Positions 35,909 to 45,750 of a DNA stretch of 64,000 nt are shown here, in pieces. How positions within the stretch are numbered: the first letter of the stretch is position 1; the number at the start of each line of letters is the position of its first letter. The stretch comes from Phycisphaerales bacterium (GTDB taxonomy: Bacteria > Planctomycetota > Phycisphaerae > Phycisphaerales > UBA1924). The DNA lies in the NCBI GenBank assembly GCA_020831775.1, contig JAFIFZ010000033.1:18683-82682 (forward strand). The letters run 5' to 3'. Both the position numbers and the translations under genes were made by a program. The notes below the pieces were generated by a model, which did no database searches, was not told the DNA's origin, and saw nothing but the letters and a program-made list of their open reading frames with translations.

Positions 35909-37357
35909 TTACTCCGCGCCGGCGACGGTGCGGAGCGAGCCGAGCTTCTCCAATGCGGCGTACCCGCCCCGCACATTCACCGCGTCGAACCCCATTCGTC
36001 TGAGGAACGCCGTCGACTTGGCCGAGCGGATCCCGCTCTGGCAATGGACCAGGAGCGGCTCGGTGCTCGGCGCTTCATCGAGGCGGGAAGCGAGGCGTGT
36101 GTGCGAGATGTTCACGGCGTCGGGCAGGTGGCCCCGGTCGTACTCGGTCCTGCGCCGAACATCCAGGACGCCGGGCCCGCCCGAGCCGATCATCTCCGCC
36201 GCCCGCTCGGGCTCGACCTCCGGCGCCTGCGCCAGCGCGTGCCCTTCGCCGACAAAGCGGTCGAGCTCGGCCGAGTGGAACCAGCCGGTCACCCGGTCGC
36301 GACCGATCCGCACGAGGTCGCGCACCGCCTCCTCCACGCCTCCCGGCGACACGATCAGCACGATCTTTTCGTCTTCGCGGATGAACGAGCCCGCGTCGGT
36401 CGGGAACGACTTGTCCAAGGGCAGATACAGCGATCCGGGCACATGCCCCTCCCTGAACGCGGCCCACGGACGCGTGTCGACCAGCGCGACGCCCTTGGCG
36501 TCCAGCAAGCGGAGTTCTTCAGGCGTCAGCCTCGTGGGCGAGGGGAGCTCGCCGAGCACCTTCGGCCCCTCCTTGTTCACTCGCTTCATGTCGGCGAAGT
36601 ACAGGGGCGGCTCGGGCTGGCCCGCGAGGATGAAATCGACGAAGTCCTTCTCGCCCGTCGCGGCTCGCAGCGCCGAGTTGAAGCGGCGCTCGTAGCCGAC
36701 GGTGCTCATCGGTACTGCGCCGAGTGCCTTGCCGCAGGCGCTGCCGGCCCCGTGCCCGGGCCAGACCTGCGCGAACTCGGGCAGCCCCTCCAGCACACGG
36801 AGCGACCTGAACAGGTCCTTCGCGCCCGGCTCCATCGCCCCCTTCTTTCCCGCGGCCGATTCAAGCAGGTCCGGACGTCCCAGATCGCCGACGAACAGGA
36901 AGTCGCCGGTGACCACACCGATCGGCTCTGTCGCCCCCGACCCGTGGTCGGTCACAACGAAGACCATGTGCTCGGGCGTGTGCCCCGGCGTGTGCATGGC
37001 GCGGAACTCGATCGCGCCGATGCGGAACGAGTCCCAGTCGCGCAGAAGATGGTGGTCGTACGCCCCCCCGCCGTTCTTCTTGTCGAGCCACTGGTACGAC
37101 CAGTCCGGCCCGCCCTCGGCGGAGACATAGACCTTCGCGCCGACGCGCTCGGCGAGCTCGCGCGAGCCGGAGACGAAGTCGGCGTGGATGTGCGTCTCGG
37201 CGACCGCGGCGATCCTCAGCCCGTTGTTGCGGGCGATCCCGATGTACCGGTCGACATCCCGCTCGGGATCGATCACGATCGCCTCGCCGGTGCGCTGGCA
37301 GCCGAAGATGTACGCCGCCTGGGCAAGCTTCTCGTCGTAAACCATCCGCATGAACAT
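35909..37357 (-). CDS. MBL-fold / double rhodanese fusion, persulfide dioxygenase-like
   Basis: A 482-residue fusion: metallo-beta-lactamase-like domain (about 1-245), then a rhodanese-like domain without a catalytic cysteine (about 265-365), then a catalytic rhodanese domain (about 375-475) with C439 in HCQSGIRS. The metal site THIHADFVSG (H56, H58, D60) resembles ETHE1-type persulfide dioxygenases but has Phe where ETHE1 has a further His. HTPGHTPEHM, GDFLFVGDLGRPDLL and WPGHGAGS complete the MBL motifs. The likely role is oxidation of glutathione- or protein-bound persulfide to sulfite, which the exporter could then remove. GGAGG lies 9 nt before the ATG at 37357. Confidence 0.92.
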   Translation of the reverse strand: MFMRMVYDEKLAQAAYIFGCQRTGEAIVIDPERDVDRYIGIARNNGLRIAAVAETHIHADFVSGSRELAERVGAKVYVSAEGGPDWSYQWLDKKNGGGAYDHHLLRDWDSFRIGAIEFRAMHTPGHTPEHMVFVVTDHGSGATEPIGVVTGDFLFVGDLGRPDLLESAAGKKGAMEPGAKDLFRSLRVLEGLPEFAQVWPGHGAGSACGKALGAVPMSTVGYERRFNSALRAATGEKDFVDFILAGQPEPPLYFADMKRVNKEGPKVLGELPSPTRLTPEELRLLDAKGVALVDTRPWAAFREGHVPGSLYLPLDKSFPTDAGSFIREDEKIVLIVSPGGVEEAVRDLVRIGRDRVTGWFHSAELDRFVGEGHALAQAPEVEPERAAEMIGSGGPGVLDVRRRTEYDRGHLPDAVNISHTRLASRLDEAPSTEPLLVHCQSGIRSAKSTAFLRRMGFDAVNVRGGYAALEKLGSLRTVAGAE

Positions 37358-37484
37358 CTGTCGAGCCCTCCCTGCGGGAAACCGGCCCCGCCTCCGGGTT
37401 AGAGACACGGCAAAGGGCGTTCACTCCCGCCAATCACCGATTTTACGAGCAATCTCCTCGGAAGCCCCGCCCCACCCCGCGAAA

Positions 37485-38291
37485 CTATCGGTTCGGGGTC
37501 GAGAGCCGGGCCGCCAGACGCTTGCGGACGCCCTCGGGAAGCCGCCCCGCCGACAGATCGCGGCAGATCTCCCGGGTCAGGTCGAGCGTTTCGAAGACCG
37601 ATCTGCACCGCTCGCAGATGATGCTCGTGTCGAACGGGACGTCCCGGTCGAGGGCGGACTGCTTGGCGTTGAGCAGGTCCATGCAGGTCTGCTCGGGGTA
37701 GGCCGGGGGCGGCGCCTCGCCCTTGGGAAGCGCCCCTTCGATCGCCTTTCGGAGCTTCAGCCTCGCCCGGTGCACGCGGCTCCGGACCGTCCCTTCCTCC
37801 AGCCCGAGGATCTGCGCGACCTCGGGCATCGAGAATCCCGCGATCTCCTTGAGCACCAGCGGCACGCGGAAGTCTTCGGGCAACCCCACGATCGACGCTT
37901 CCAGCCGCTCGCGGGCCTCGCGCCGGACCTGCTCGCCGAGCGGGCCGCCGTCCTCGACACGGGCGACCAGCGGCTCATCGAAAGGCAACAGGGCGTCGAG
38001 CGAGCCGATCGAGGACGGCTCCCCGCTGCGGGTGCGGTGCATTCGCTTGCACGCGCGGGCGGCGATGGTGTACAGCCAGGTCTTCGGGTCCGACCGGCCA
38101 TCAAAGCCCGACCAGCCCTTGAGCGCGTTCAGAAAGACCTCCTGCACGAGGTCCTCGGCCTTGGCCGGATCCCCGCAGAAACGCAGCCCGAGCGTGTACA
38201 GCCCCGCGGCGTGCTCCTCGGCGAGCTTGGCGACACCCTGTGCGGCGGTTTGCGTCGCTGAGGGATCGATAGGGGCGGGCTGCTCGGACAT
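37485..38291 (-). CDS. ECF sigma factor with C-terminal zinc-binding tail
   Basis: RNA polymerase sigma-70 family factor of 268 residues. Region 2 (about 25-90) contains DLVQEVFLNALKGW and TWLYTIAARACKR. Region 4 (about 125-185) contains the helix-turn-helix SMPEVAQILGLEEGTVRSRVHRARLKLR. Beyond it is an 80-residue extension with C203 and CERC (C226-C229) that resembles the zinc-binding anti-sigma fold, although the usual His is not at the expected place. The factor may therefore be self-regulated instead of relying on a separate anti-sigma gene; none is adjacent. Target promoters unknown. It could control the adjacent sulfur cluster, but only proximity suggests this. Confidence 0.9.
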   Translation of the reverse strand: MSEQPAPIDPSATQTAAQGVAKLAEEHAAGLYTLGLRFCGDPAKAEDLVQEVFLNALKGWSGFDGRSDPKTWLYTIAARACKRMHRTRSGEPSSIGSLDALLPFDEPLVARVEDGGPLGEQVRREARERLEASIVGLPEDFRVPLVLKEIAGFSMPEVAQILGLEEGTVRSRVHRARLKLRKAIEGALPKGEAPPPAYPEQTCMDLLNAKQSALDRDVPFDTSIICERCRSVFETLDLTREICRDLSAGRLPEGVRKRLAARLSTPNR

Positions 38292-38416
38292 CGGGCGAGT
38301 CTACGCGTGACCCGATCCGACCATCGAGAAGCGGGCCGACGCAGCGGACGCAACCCCCCCGGTAGAGTTCCGGGGGCGGTCGCTCATCAGCAACATTTGC
38401 CGTGCCTTGGGTGTCG

Positions 38417-39187
38417 TTACTTGATCTGTGCGACGACATGCGAAACGCCGATGGTCTCGCCATCCCGTTCCGCCCGAGCGACAATCACCACACGGTCGTG
38501 CGGGCCGAAGGGCATGAGTTCGGCGATGCCTTCCCATGCGCCGCGGTGGCCCTCGTGCCTCCAGACGCGTCGGTTGCCGAACTCGCCGATGATCTCAGCA
38601 TCGCCGATGCTGTACGCAACGCTTGCTTCGTTGTCGCCCTCGACGGCGCGGTGGACCGCCCAGAAGCGGACGGCGTCGACCTCCGGGTTCTGCGTGACGA
38701 CGGAGAATTCGTACTGGAATTCATCGGTAGCGATGAGCTCCGGAGGTGCATGCCACTCGGGCGACGCGAGGGCGATCTCCTCATCCTGCGTCGCGCCGGC
38801 GCACCAGTTGAAGATCTCGATCGCCGCATCGGCGCGGATCGAGATGCACGCGGCGTAACCGATAGCCGCATCGCACGGCTCCTGCAACAGTTCGCGGTAC
38901 TTCGCCCAGCAGTCCGCGGGCTTGTCGGTGTCGCTCAAGCGAGTGAGATCGTGGTGAAGACCGATCACCACCGTCCGCATGCAGCTATCAAGAAACCGGC
39001 CTTCGAAACGAGACACGCAATCCAGCAGCCGCTCGTTGTAGGTGTTCCATGCCGATCGAAGACCTTCGAGCGGCTTCTCATCCGCGGTCGACACGGAGGC
39101 GGAGCACACAACCACCGCCGCGGACGCAACAGCTCCGAAACGGACCAACAAACCTGAACGGTGCCGGCGCTTTGCAGACCTTGTCAT
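38417..39187 (-). CDS. Secreted hypothetical protein
   Basis: A 256-residue protein with a basic N-terminus and hydrophobic segment forming a signal peptide (MTRSAKRRHRSGLLVRFGAV, cleavage near STADEK). The mature part has seven or so cysteines in its first half (LLDCVSRFEG, DSCMRT, DCWAKY), suggesting disulfides outside the cytoplasm, and a strand-rich second half. The family is not recognised. The ATG at 39187 follows GAGGGGA; the longer open frame is not used. Monocistronic. Confidence 0.7.
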   Translation of the reverse strand: MTRSAKRRHRSGLLVRFGAVASAAVVVCSASVSTADEKPLEGLRSAWNTYNERLLDCVSRFEGRFLDSCMRTVVIGLHHDLTRLSDTDKPADCWAKYRELLQEPCDAAIGYAACISIRADAAIEIFNWCAGATQDEEIALASPEWHAPPELIATDEFQYEFSVVTQNPEVDAVRFWAVHRAVEGDNEASVAYSIGDAEIIGEFGNRRVWRHEGHRGAWEGIAELMPFGPHDRVVIVARAERDGETIGVSHVVAQIK

Positions 39188-39384
39188 TTGATTCCCCTCG
39201 TGCTCGCCCTCGTGCCGCCGCTCGACTTTGAGCTGCGGCCCGGTGGGCAGTTCGTCCGAAAACAGACTACACGATCTTCGACTGTCCGGCAACGCGTCTT
39301 ATACGATATTTGGAAAAAAAAAGGGTGTGGTTCCGCGACGGGGCCGGATCGTGCCTCTTGAGCGCTGAGCGGCGTTCGGCGCAC

Positions 39385-39410
39385 GAAAAAACCCGGCCAT
39401 GGAGCCGGGT
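39385..39410 (-). terminator. Rho-independent terminator of tRNA-Val
   Basis: On the minus strand ACCCGGC, a 6-nt loop and GCCGGGT are followed directly by a T-run. It sits immediately after the tRNA gene's 3' end. Confidence 0.85.
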
Positions 39411-39413
39411 CAG

Positions 39414-39487
39414 TGGGCGTAACAGGACTCGAACCTGTGACCTCTTCCTTGTCATGGAAGCGCGCTAGCCAACTGCGCCATACGCCC
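39414..39487 (-). tRNA. tRNA-Val (GAC anticodon)
   Basis: Cloverleaf on the minus strand. The acceptor stem is GGGCGTA/TACGCCC with discriminator A. The anticodon stem is CTTCC/GGAAG with loop ATGACAA, giving anticodon GAC. The T-arm is ACAGG TTCGAGT CCTGT. The 3' CCA is not encoded. It decodes GUC and GUU. Confidence 0.95.
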
Positions 39488-39594
39488 GGGTTGTCGCCCT
39501 CGCGGGCAGGGCGAGTATACGCCCCAACAGCCCCCACGCCAAGGGCCCGCCCCACCTCTGCCGGCCTCGGCCCAGCAGCCCCGGAGCGGGTCGC

Positions 39595-40233
39595 TCAGAA
39601 CGGGAACATGAACGCAAAGTGCACCAGCGGCATGTCCCGCGCGGGGTTGTTCGCCTCGCCCTCGATCCTCGCGTTGGAGATGTGGTGGTGGCGTACGCCG
39701 GCGACGAAACGGGCCGGGCCGTTGCCGATCCGGCGCGTGAAGCCCAGGCCCCCGCGCGGAGTGAAGTTGAGGCTTGTGCCTCCGGCCGGGACGTTCTTCT
39801 CCGTCCAGAGGGCGCCGAGGCCGAGCTCGGCGAAGACGGTCCAGTCCCGGGGCTCGTCGTGCCAGAAGTGCCAGCGGAGGCCGAGCTGCGGGTTGACGCC
39901 GTAGGTGTTCGGCCCTTTCTGGTCGGCGTACCAGAGGGCGAGCTCGCCGATGACTTCGAGGTCGTCGATGAGGAAGTGATGGAAGGCGCCGTGGATCTGG
40001 TAGTCGGTCTCGTCGCCGAAGGTCGTCGCGACTGCCCCGCCGGCGGACCACCAGGTCTTGCCTGCCGTGCCGAACGGCTCGAAGTGCCTGGGAAAGACCT
40101 CGTCGAGCGAGGTGTTGGACCACTCCCGCTCGTATGTGAGCCCTCCCACGCCGAGCCCGCCGCCCGAAGCAGCGGCCCCCGAGCAGAGCAGACAGACGAT
40201 CCCCGTATACGCCGCGATCAACATCCGATGCAT
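39595..40233 (-). CDS. PagL-like lipid A 3-O-deacylase / acyloxyacyl hydrolase family protein
   Basis: A 212-residue outer-membrane beta-barrel candidate with a signal peptide (about 1-22). The C-terminus has RHHHISNARIEGEANNPARD, where H184 and S186 match the His-x-Ser-Asn catalytic motif of PagL, and the chain ends in an aromatic barrel signature (HFAFMFPF). Alternating strands rich in Trp, Tyr and Gly fit an eight-stranded barrel. PagL removes the 3-linked acyl chain of lipid A. Activity here is inferred from the motif, and the substrate in a planctomycete would have to be shown. Confidence 0.78.
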   Translation of the reverse strand: MHRMLIAAYTGIVCLLCSGAAASGGGLGVGGLTYEREWSNTSLDEVFPRHFEPFGTAGKTWWSAGGAVATTFGDETDYQIHGAFHHFLIDDLEVIGELALWYADQKGPNTYGVNPQLGLRWHFWHDEPRDWTVFAELGLGALWTEKNVPAGGTSLNFTPRGGLGFTRRIGNGPARFVAGVRHHHISNARIEGEANNPARDMPLVHFAFMFPF

Positions 40234-40305
40234 GGGCGGAGGGTACCCGCTTGAGCCGCCGGGCGAACGGAACGACAGCCCGCCGGATCGCTGATATCGT
40301 TGGGC

Positions 40306-40569
40306 ATGCCGAGGTACGAGTACCGCTGCGAAAGCACCCACGAGATCGTTGAGGTCTCCCACCCGATGTCCGAGACGCTCCGGACCTGGGGCGAGGTCTG
40401 CGAGCGGGCCGGGATCGACCCGGGCAAGACCCCCGCAAAGACGCCTGTCGAAAAGGTCGTCAGCCTCGCCAGCATCGGAGGCGCCGGGCCTTCGGGGGGG
40501 CCTTCGGCAGGTCAGTCAGGGGGAGCACCGCCCCACTCCTGCGGGCCGGGCTGCTGCATGGGTGGCTGA
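40306..40569 (+). CDS. FmdB-like small zinc-ribbon protein, degenerate
   Basis: An 87-residue protein opening MPRYEYRCESTHEIVEVSHP, which matches the start of FmdB-family zinc-ribbon proteins. The first knuckle has one cysteine (RCEST) where the family has CxxC, the second is EVCERAG, and a Gly/Ser-rich linker leads to CGPGCC at the C-terminus. Metal binding is therefore doubtful in the usual site but possible at the tail. The ATG at 40306 is preferred to a TTG two codons earlier. Function unknown. Confidence 0.7.
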   Translation: MPRYEYRCESTHEIVEVSHPMSETLRTWGEVCERAGIDPGKTPAKTPVEKVVSLASIGGAGPSGGPSAGQSGGAPPHSCGPGCCMGG

Positions 40570-40602
40570 AGGACGGGCGGCTGATCGATCTAGAGCGTGG
40601 AA

Positions 40603-40848
40603 TCAGGCGTCGCCGGGCAGGCGTCGCTCGTCTCCGTCGTCGGCCTCGGGCCGCTCGTCGGCGTCCTCGCCCTCTTCCAGCCGCACCGCGAGGGACTCGA
40701 TCCTGCGCTCGATCCGTTCGAGCCTCGCCATCACTCCGTCGAGACGCCGGAAGGCTTCGACCACCTGATCGCTGAGCGCCTCGGACTCGTGCTGTGAAAA
40801 CGCGAGCGTCTCTTCGACCCGCCTGATCCGGCTTTCCTGATCGCTCAT
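40603..40848 (-). CDS. slyX: SlyX family protein
   Basis: An 81-residue coiled-coil protein of the SlyX family: MSDQESRIRRVEETLAFSQH followed by heptad repeats (IERRIESLAVRLEE) and an acidic tail. The role is unknown even in E. coli. The ATG at 40848 overlaps the stop codon of the upstream ABC transporter gene by 4 nt (ATGA), so the two are translationally coupled. Longer open frames upstream are antisense noise. Confidence 0.85.
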   Translation of the reverse strand: MSDQESRIRRVEETLAFSQHESEALSDQVVEAFRRLDGVMARLERIERRIESLAVRLEEGEDADERPEADDGDERRLPGDA

Positions 40849-42725
40849 GTGGCCCTCCGCGAAGCGATGATAGCGATCGCCACGCCCCCCACCCCGAACG
40901 CCGCCGCCCCGGCCCACGCGAACACCCCCGCCGGCTCGCCGAGCACCGAGCCCCGCAACGCGTCGGTCGGCCAGCTCAGGGGGTTGATCGCGATCACCAC
41001 GCGCATCCACCCCGCGGCTTCGGACGCCGGGAAGACCGACCCGCTCAGCAGCCACATCGGCATCAGCACCAGGTTCATCAGCCCGTGGAAGCCCGCGACC
41101 GAGCCGACCCGCCACGCGAGAGCCGTCCCCACGCCCAGCACGCCCGCGGCGATACACGCCGAGGCGACCATCGCCCCCGCGATCCCCGCCCCGGTGAGCT
41201 CGACGCCCACCAGCGGCCCAGCGAAGAGCACCGCCCCCGCCTGGATCAACGCCAAGAGCCCTCCGGCGATGATCTTCGCGCCCGCGATCCCCGCCCTCGG
41301 CGCGGGGCTGACCAGCGCCGCCTGCAAAAAACCTTCCTTGCGGTCCTCGATCAGTGTGATCGCGCCGAAGACGGCCGTGAAGAGCGCCGCCATCGAGACC
41401 ATCCCCGGCAGCAGCCAGGCGACATACCCCGCGTCGGTCCCGACCGCGGCCCGCGCGAACCCGCCCCCCAGCACCAGCCAGACGATCGCGACGGTGCCGA
41501 GCGTGCCGACAATCCGCGAGGGCTGACGGAACAGCCGCAGAAACTCGCGCGACGAGAGCGCCCGGATCGCGCCCGCCAGCCCGGCCGAGGGCGGGATGAC
41601 CGCGCCCGATGCCCCGGGCAGGTCTGCGGGCTCTGCCGGAACGACGGCGGGGACAAAGACCGCGTCTTCGCCCGCCTCCTCCCGCTCCTGCGGCTGCGCC
41701 GTCGACTCGTTTTCGGCCTCGTCGGTTCGCACTTCACCGGTCAGCGGCTCGCCGGTGATCGCAAGGTAAGCATCGGCGAGGGTCGGTCGCCGGACCTCGA
41801 AGCCGACGCCGCCCTGCACCAGCAGCCCCGCGGCTTTCTCGATCGCTTCGTCGCCCCGCACAACGACGCCCGCATCTGTGGGAACAACGCCGACGCCAGC
41901 ACCGTCGAGCACACCGCTCGCCCGCGGATCTTCAGAGCAGAGCGTCCGCTCGCCGGCGCGTGAGGCGAGATCCTCGGGCGTGCCGTCGGCGACGATGCGG
42001 CCCTCATGCACCATCACGACGCGGTCGGCCCGCTCCGCCTCGTCGATCAGGTGTGTGCTGAAGACGATGGTGCGTTCGCTGCCTTCAGATTCTGGGCCGA
42101 GGAGGGCGTCCCAGAAGGCGTTGCGCGAGGCGAGGTCGAGGCCCGCCGTCGCCTCGTCGAGCAGGAGCAGGTCCGGCCCGTGCAGCAGGGCGCGAGCGAG
42201 GTCAGCCCGCCGGGCCAGGCCGCCCGAGAGCGTGCCGACGCGGTCGTGCGCGCGGTCGGCGATCGCGAACTGTTCGAGCAGCGATGCGATGCGTTCGCGG
42301 CGCTCCGAGCCGCGGATGGCGAAGAGCGCCGCGTGCACGCGCAGGTTCTCCTTGACCGTCAGGAGCGGGTCGAGGCTCGGGCTCTGGAAGACGACGCCGG
42401 TTTCAGCGCGGATGCGGCGGACGCCGCCCGGCATCGTCACCGAAGCGCCGAGAACCAGCACGCGTCCCGCCCGGACGGGCATCGCGGTCGAGGCGAGTTT
42501 GAGGAGGGTCGACTTGCCCGAGCCGTTGGGGCCCAGCAGGGCGACGCGCTCGCCCCGCGCGATCTGCAGCGAGACCCCGGCGAGGGCGTCGCCTGAACGC
42601 TTGGCGTAGCGGTGCGTGACGCCCTCGAACGAGAGGGCGGGCGGGCCGGGGCGTTGAGATTCCGGGGCTTCGTCGGCGTGGACAGGCGTTTCGGCGGAGT
42701 CGGTGTTGGCTTCAGCGTCGGCCAC
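40845..42725 (-). CDS. ABC transporter, fused ATPase and ABC-2 permease
   Basis: A single 626-residue polypeptide. The nucleotide-binding domain occupies about 30-330: Walker A GPNGSGKST near residue 70, Q-loop VFQSPSLDP, signature LSGGLARRADLARAL, Walker B LLLLDEATAGLD. A 60-residue acidic linker is followed by an ABC-2 type membrane domain (about 390-626) with six helices, containing ITLIEDRKEGFLQAALVSP. Half-transporters of this kind dimerise to export a substrate. It is 6 nt downstream of heme O synthase and overlaps slyX, so an envelope or cytochrome-related export role is possible. Substrate unknown. Confidence 0.92.
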   Translation of the reverse strand: MADAEANTDSAETPVHADEAPESQRPGPPALSFEGVTHRYAKRSGDALAGVSLQIARGERVALLGPNGSGKSTLLKLASTAMPVRAGRVLVLGASVTMPGGVRRIRAETGVVFQSPSLDPLLTVKENLRVHAALFAIRGSERRERIASLLEQFAIADRAHDRVGTLSGGLARRADLARALLHGPDLLLLDEATAGLDLASRNAFWDALLGPESEGSERTIVFSTHLIDEAERADRVVMVHEGRIVADGTPEDLASRAGERTLCSEDPRASGVLDGAGVGVVPTDAGVVVRGDEAIEKAAGLLVQGGVGFEVRRPTLADAYLAITGEPLTGEVRTDEAENESTAQPQEREEAGEDAVFVPAVVPAEPADLPGASGAVIPPSAGLAGAIRALSSREFLRLFRQPSRIVGTLGTVAIVWLVLGGGFARAAVGTDAGYVAWLLPGMVSMAALFTAVFGAITLIEDRKEGFLQAALVSPAPRAGIAGAKIIAGGLLALIQAGAVLFAGPLVGVELTGAGIAGAMVASACIAAGVLGVGTALAWRVGSVAGFHGLMNLVLMPMWLLSGSVFPASEAAGWMRVVIAINPLSWPTDALRGSVLGEPAGVFAWAGAAAFGVGGVAIAIIASRRAT

Positions 42726-42731
42726 GGGCGA

Positions 42732-43748
42732 TCAGAACAGCAGCGTCCGCACGACCGCCTCGGCAACGAGGCAGACGAGCAGCAGCGGCAGGTGCATGAC
42801 CGACGCGAGGAAGACACGCCGAGCCGCGGCGGGCGTCGGGTCGCGAAGCACCTTGCCCGTCAGCACCACATACGCGACACCGGTGATAACCGCGACGCTC
42901 AGCGAAAACCAACCCAGGCGGTCGGGCAACGCCAAGACCGGGGCGATCGTCGCGGGGATGAGGAGGATCGCGGTGACGAACATCGTGATCGCGGTGACGC
43001 GTCCGACGGGCGCTCCGCCCTCGCCGGCGTCTTTGTGCTTCTGCGCCTCGACAACGGGCAGCACCCTGAAGCCGCCGAGGGCGTAGTCCTCGCGGTACAT
43101 CCACGCGATCGCCAGGAAGTGCGGGAGCTGCCACACGAACATCAGCACGAAGAGGCTCCACGCACCGGGCGCGAGCAGGGCCTGCCACTGGTCCTGCCCG
43201 GCGGCGTGCGTCGCGGCGGTCCAGCCGATGATCGGGGGCAAGGCGCCGGGCACGGCGCCCACCAGCGTCGAGAAGATGCTCGCCGGCTTCATCGGCGTGT
43301 ACAGCGCGATGTAGCTCACGATGCACGCCAGCGCGACCAGCGCCGAGGCGACGCCCGTCGCCATCGCAAGGAGGCCAACGCCCAGAACACACAGCACGAC
43401 AGACATCAGCAAGACCGACTGCGGACGCACGCGACCGCTGGGGATCGGTCTCCCGGCGGTCCGCGGCATCTTCGCGTCGCGCTCGCGCTCGGCCCACTGG
43501 TTCATCGCGTTGGCGCCCGCCGCCGAGAGCGCCGTGCCGACGGCGCAGGCGAGCAAGGCCGCGGCGAACGACCAGGCCGTCCAAGACAGCCCGACGGCGG
43601 CGATCAGAAACCCGACGACGGAAGTGATCGTCACCAGGCGCGTGATGCCCGGCTTGGTCGATTCGACCAGCGCCCGAGCGACACGGGACCTGGCGTCGAT
43701 CGACGCTGTGACAGTTGCAACGGGCTGCGCGGGGCTCAATCGCGTCAC
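42732..43748 (-). CDS. ctaB: Heme O synthase (protoheme IX farnesyltransferase)
   Basis: Attaches a farnesyl group to protoheme for heme-copper oxidases. An integral membrane UbiA-family protein with about nine helices. The first aspartate motif is NAMNQWAERERDAKMPRT (N-x3-E-x-x-D type) and the second is in the YREDYALGGFRVLP loop. The GTG at 43748 is chosen because GGAGG lies 5 nt upstream, giving 338 residues with a short polar N-terminus. A GTG at 43808 has a weaker site. No subunit genes of the oxidase are visible nearby, but a SCO assembly protein is encoded at the left of the window. Confidence 0.94.
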   Translation of the reverse strand: MTRLSPAQPVATVTASIDARSRVARALVESTKPGITRLVTITSVVGFLIAAVGLSWTAWSFAAALLACAVGTALSAAGANAMNQWAERERDAKMPRTAGRPIPSGRVRPQSVLLMSVVLCVLGVGLLAMATGVASALVALACIVSYIALYTPMKPASIFSTLVGAVPGALPPIIGWTAATHAAGQDQWQALLAPGAWSLFVLMFVWQLPHFLAIAWMYREDYALGGFRVLPVVEAQKHKDAGEGGAPVGRVTAITMFVTAILLIPATIAPVLALPDRLGWFSLSVAVITGVAYVVLTGKVLRDPTPAAARRVFLASVMHLPLLLVCLVAEAVVRTLLF

Positions 43749-44052
43749 GCTGGCCTCCGGGGTTGCCGCAGCGCATTCGGTGGGCGAGGTGGCAGGATCT
43801 TCCTGCACCGAGTTGTTGCCTGCCTGGAACGGTTGCGGTTTTACAGGAATCAAGTCTAGGCCGCCACAGGGTAACCGGAAACGGTCCCGGACCGGGCGCC
43901 GGGCCCTCCCATCCGCCCTTCCGACACCGCCAATCGCCCCCTCGGCACGGCGCCGGCGAGGGTCAGGATCTTCGCCCGCCGGGGCCCTCGGATCCACCCG
44001 TGAAAGGTTGTGGGCGGCCTACCGTTGGCCCGACGGCCCCGGCCCGTCCGCC
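43749..44052. other. Non-coding interval between ctaB and tRNA-Arg
   Basis: About 300 nt without a credible gene. It should hold the promoters of ctaB (minus) and tRNA-Arg (plus). No repeat, strong hairpin or recognisable riboswitch is visible. Confidence 0.4.
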
Positions 44053-44126
44053 GTCCCGGTAGCTCAGCTGGATAGAGCAGCGGACTTCTAATCCGCAGGT
44101 CGAAGGTTCGAATCCTTCCCGGGACG
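44053..44126 (+). tRNA. tRNA-Arg (TCT anticodon)
   Basis: Acceptor GTCCCGG/CCGGGAC with discriminator G. The anticodon stem is GCGGA/TCCGC with loop CTTCTAA, giving anticodon TCT. The T-arm is GAAGG TTCGAAT CCTTC. CCA is not encoded. It reads the rare AGA codon. Confidence 0.96.
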
Positions 44127-44153
44127 CTTGAACCGACGCCAAACTCATGAAAG

Positions 44154-44187
44154 AAACAGGGCGTCGGCCTGAGCCGACGCCCTGTTT
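44154..44187. terminator. Bidirectional terminator shared by tRNA-Arg and clpX
   Basis: AAACAGGGCGTCGGC, loop CTGA, GCCGACGCCCTGTTT: a perfect 15-bp stem between the tRNA end and the clpX stop. The A and T ends give U-tails in both directions. Confidence 0.92.
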
Positions 44188-44209
44188 CGGTCTTGTTATC
44201 GCGGCCGGC

Positions 44210-45538
<1,329 letters not shown>

Positions 45539-45750
45539 CTGGTCTCCGCTCTCGCTTCAGGGTGGAAAAGGTCAGGTCACTATCGGCGCGGCGGGGGGTG
45601 GTTCTGGACAGACAGAACGATCGTGGAAGCCCTCCGGCCCTCCGAAACACCCACGCCGGGATGATCCGCACCGTCGGCGGGAATGTTCCTGCCTCCGGCG
45701 CATGCACCATCATCCACATCCCGGGGGTCCGTGTCTGCGTCCGTTTGTTG

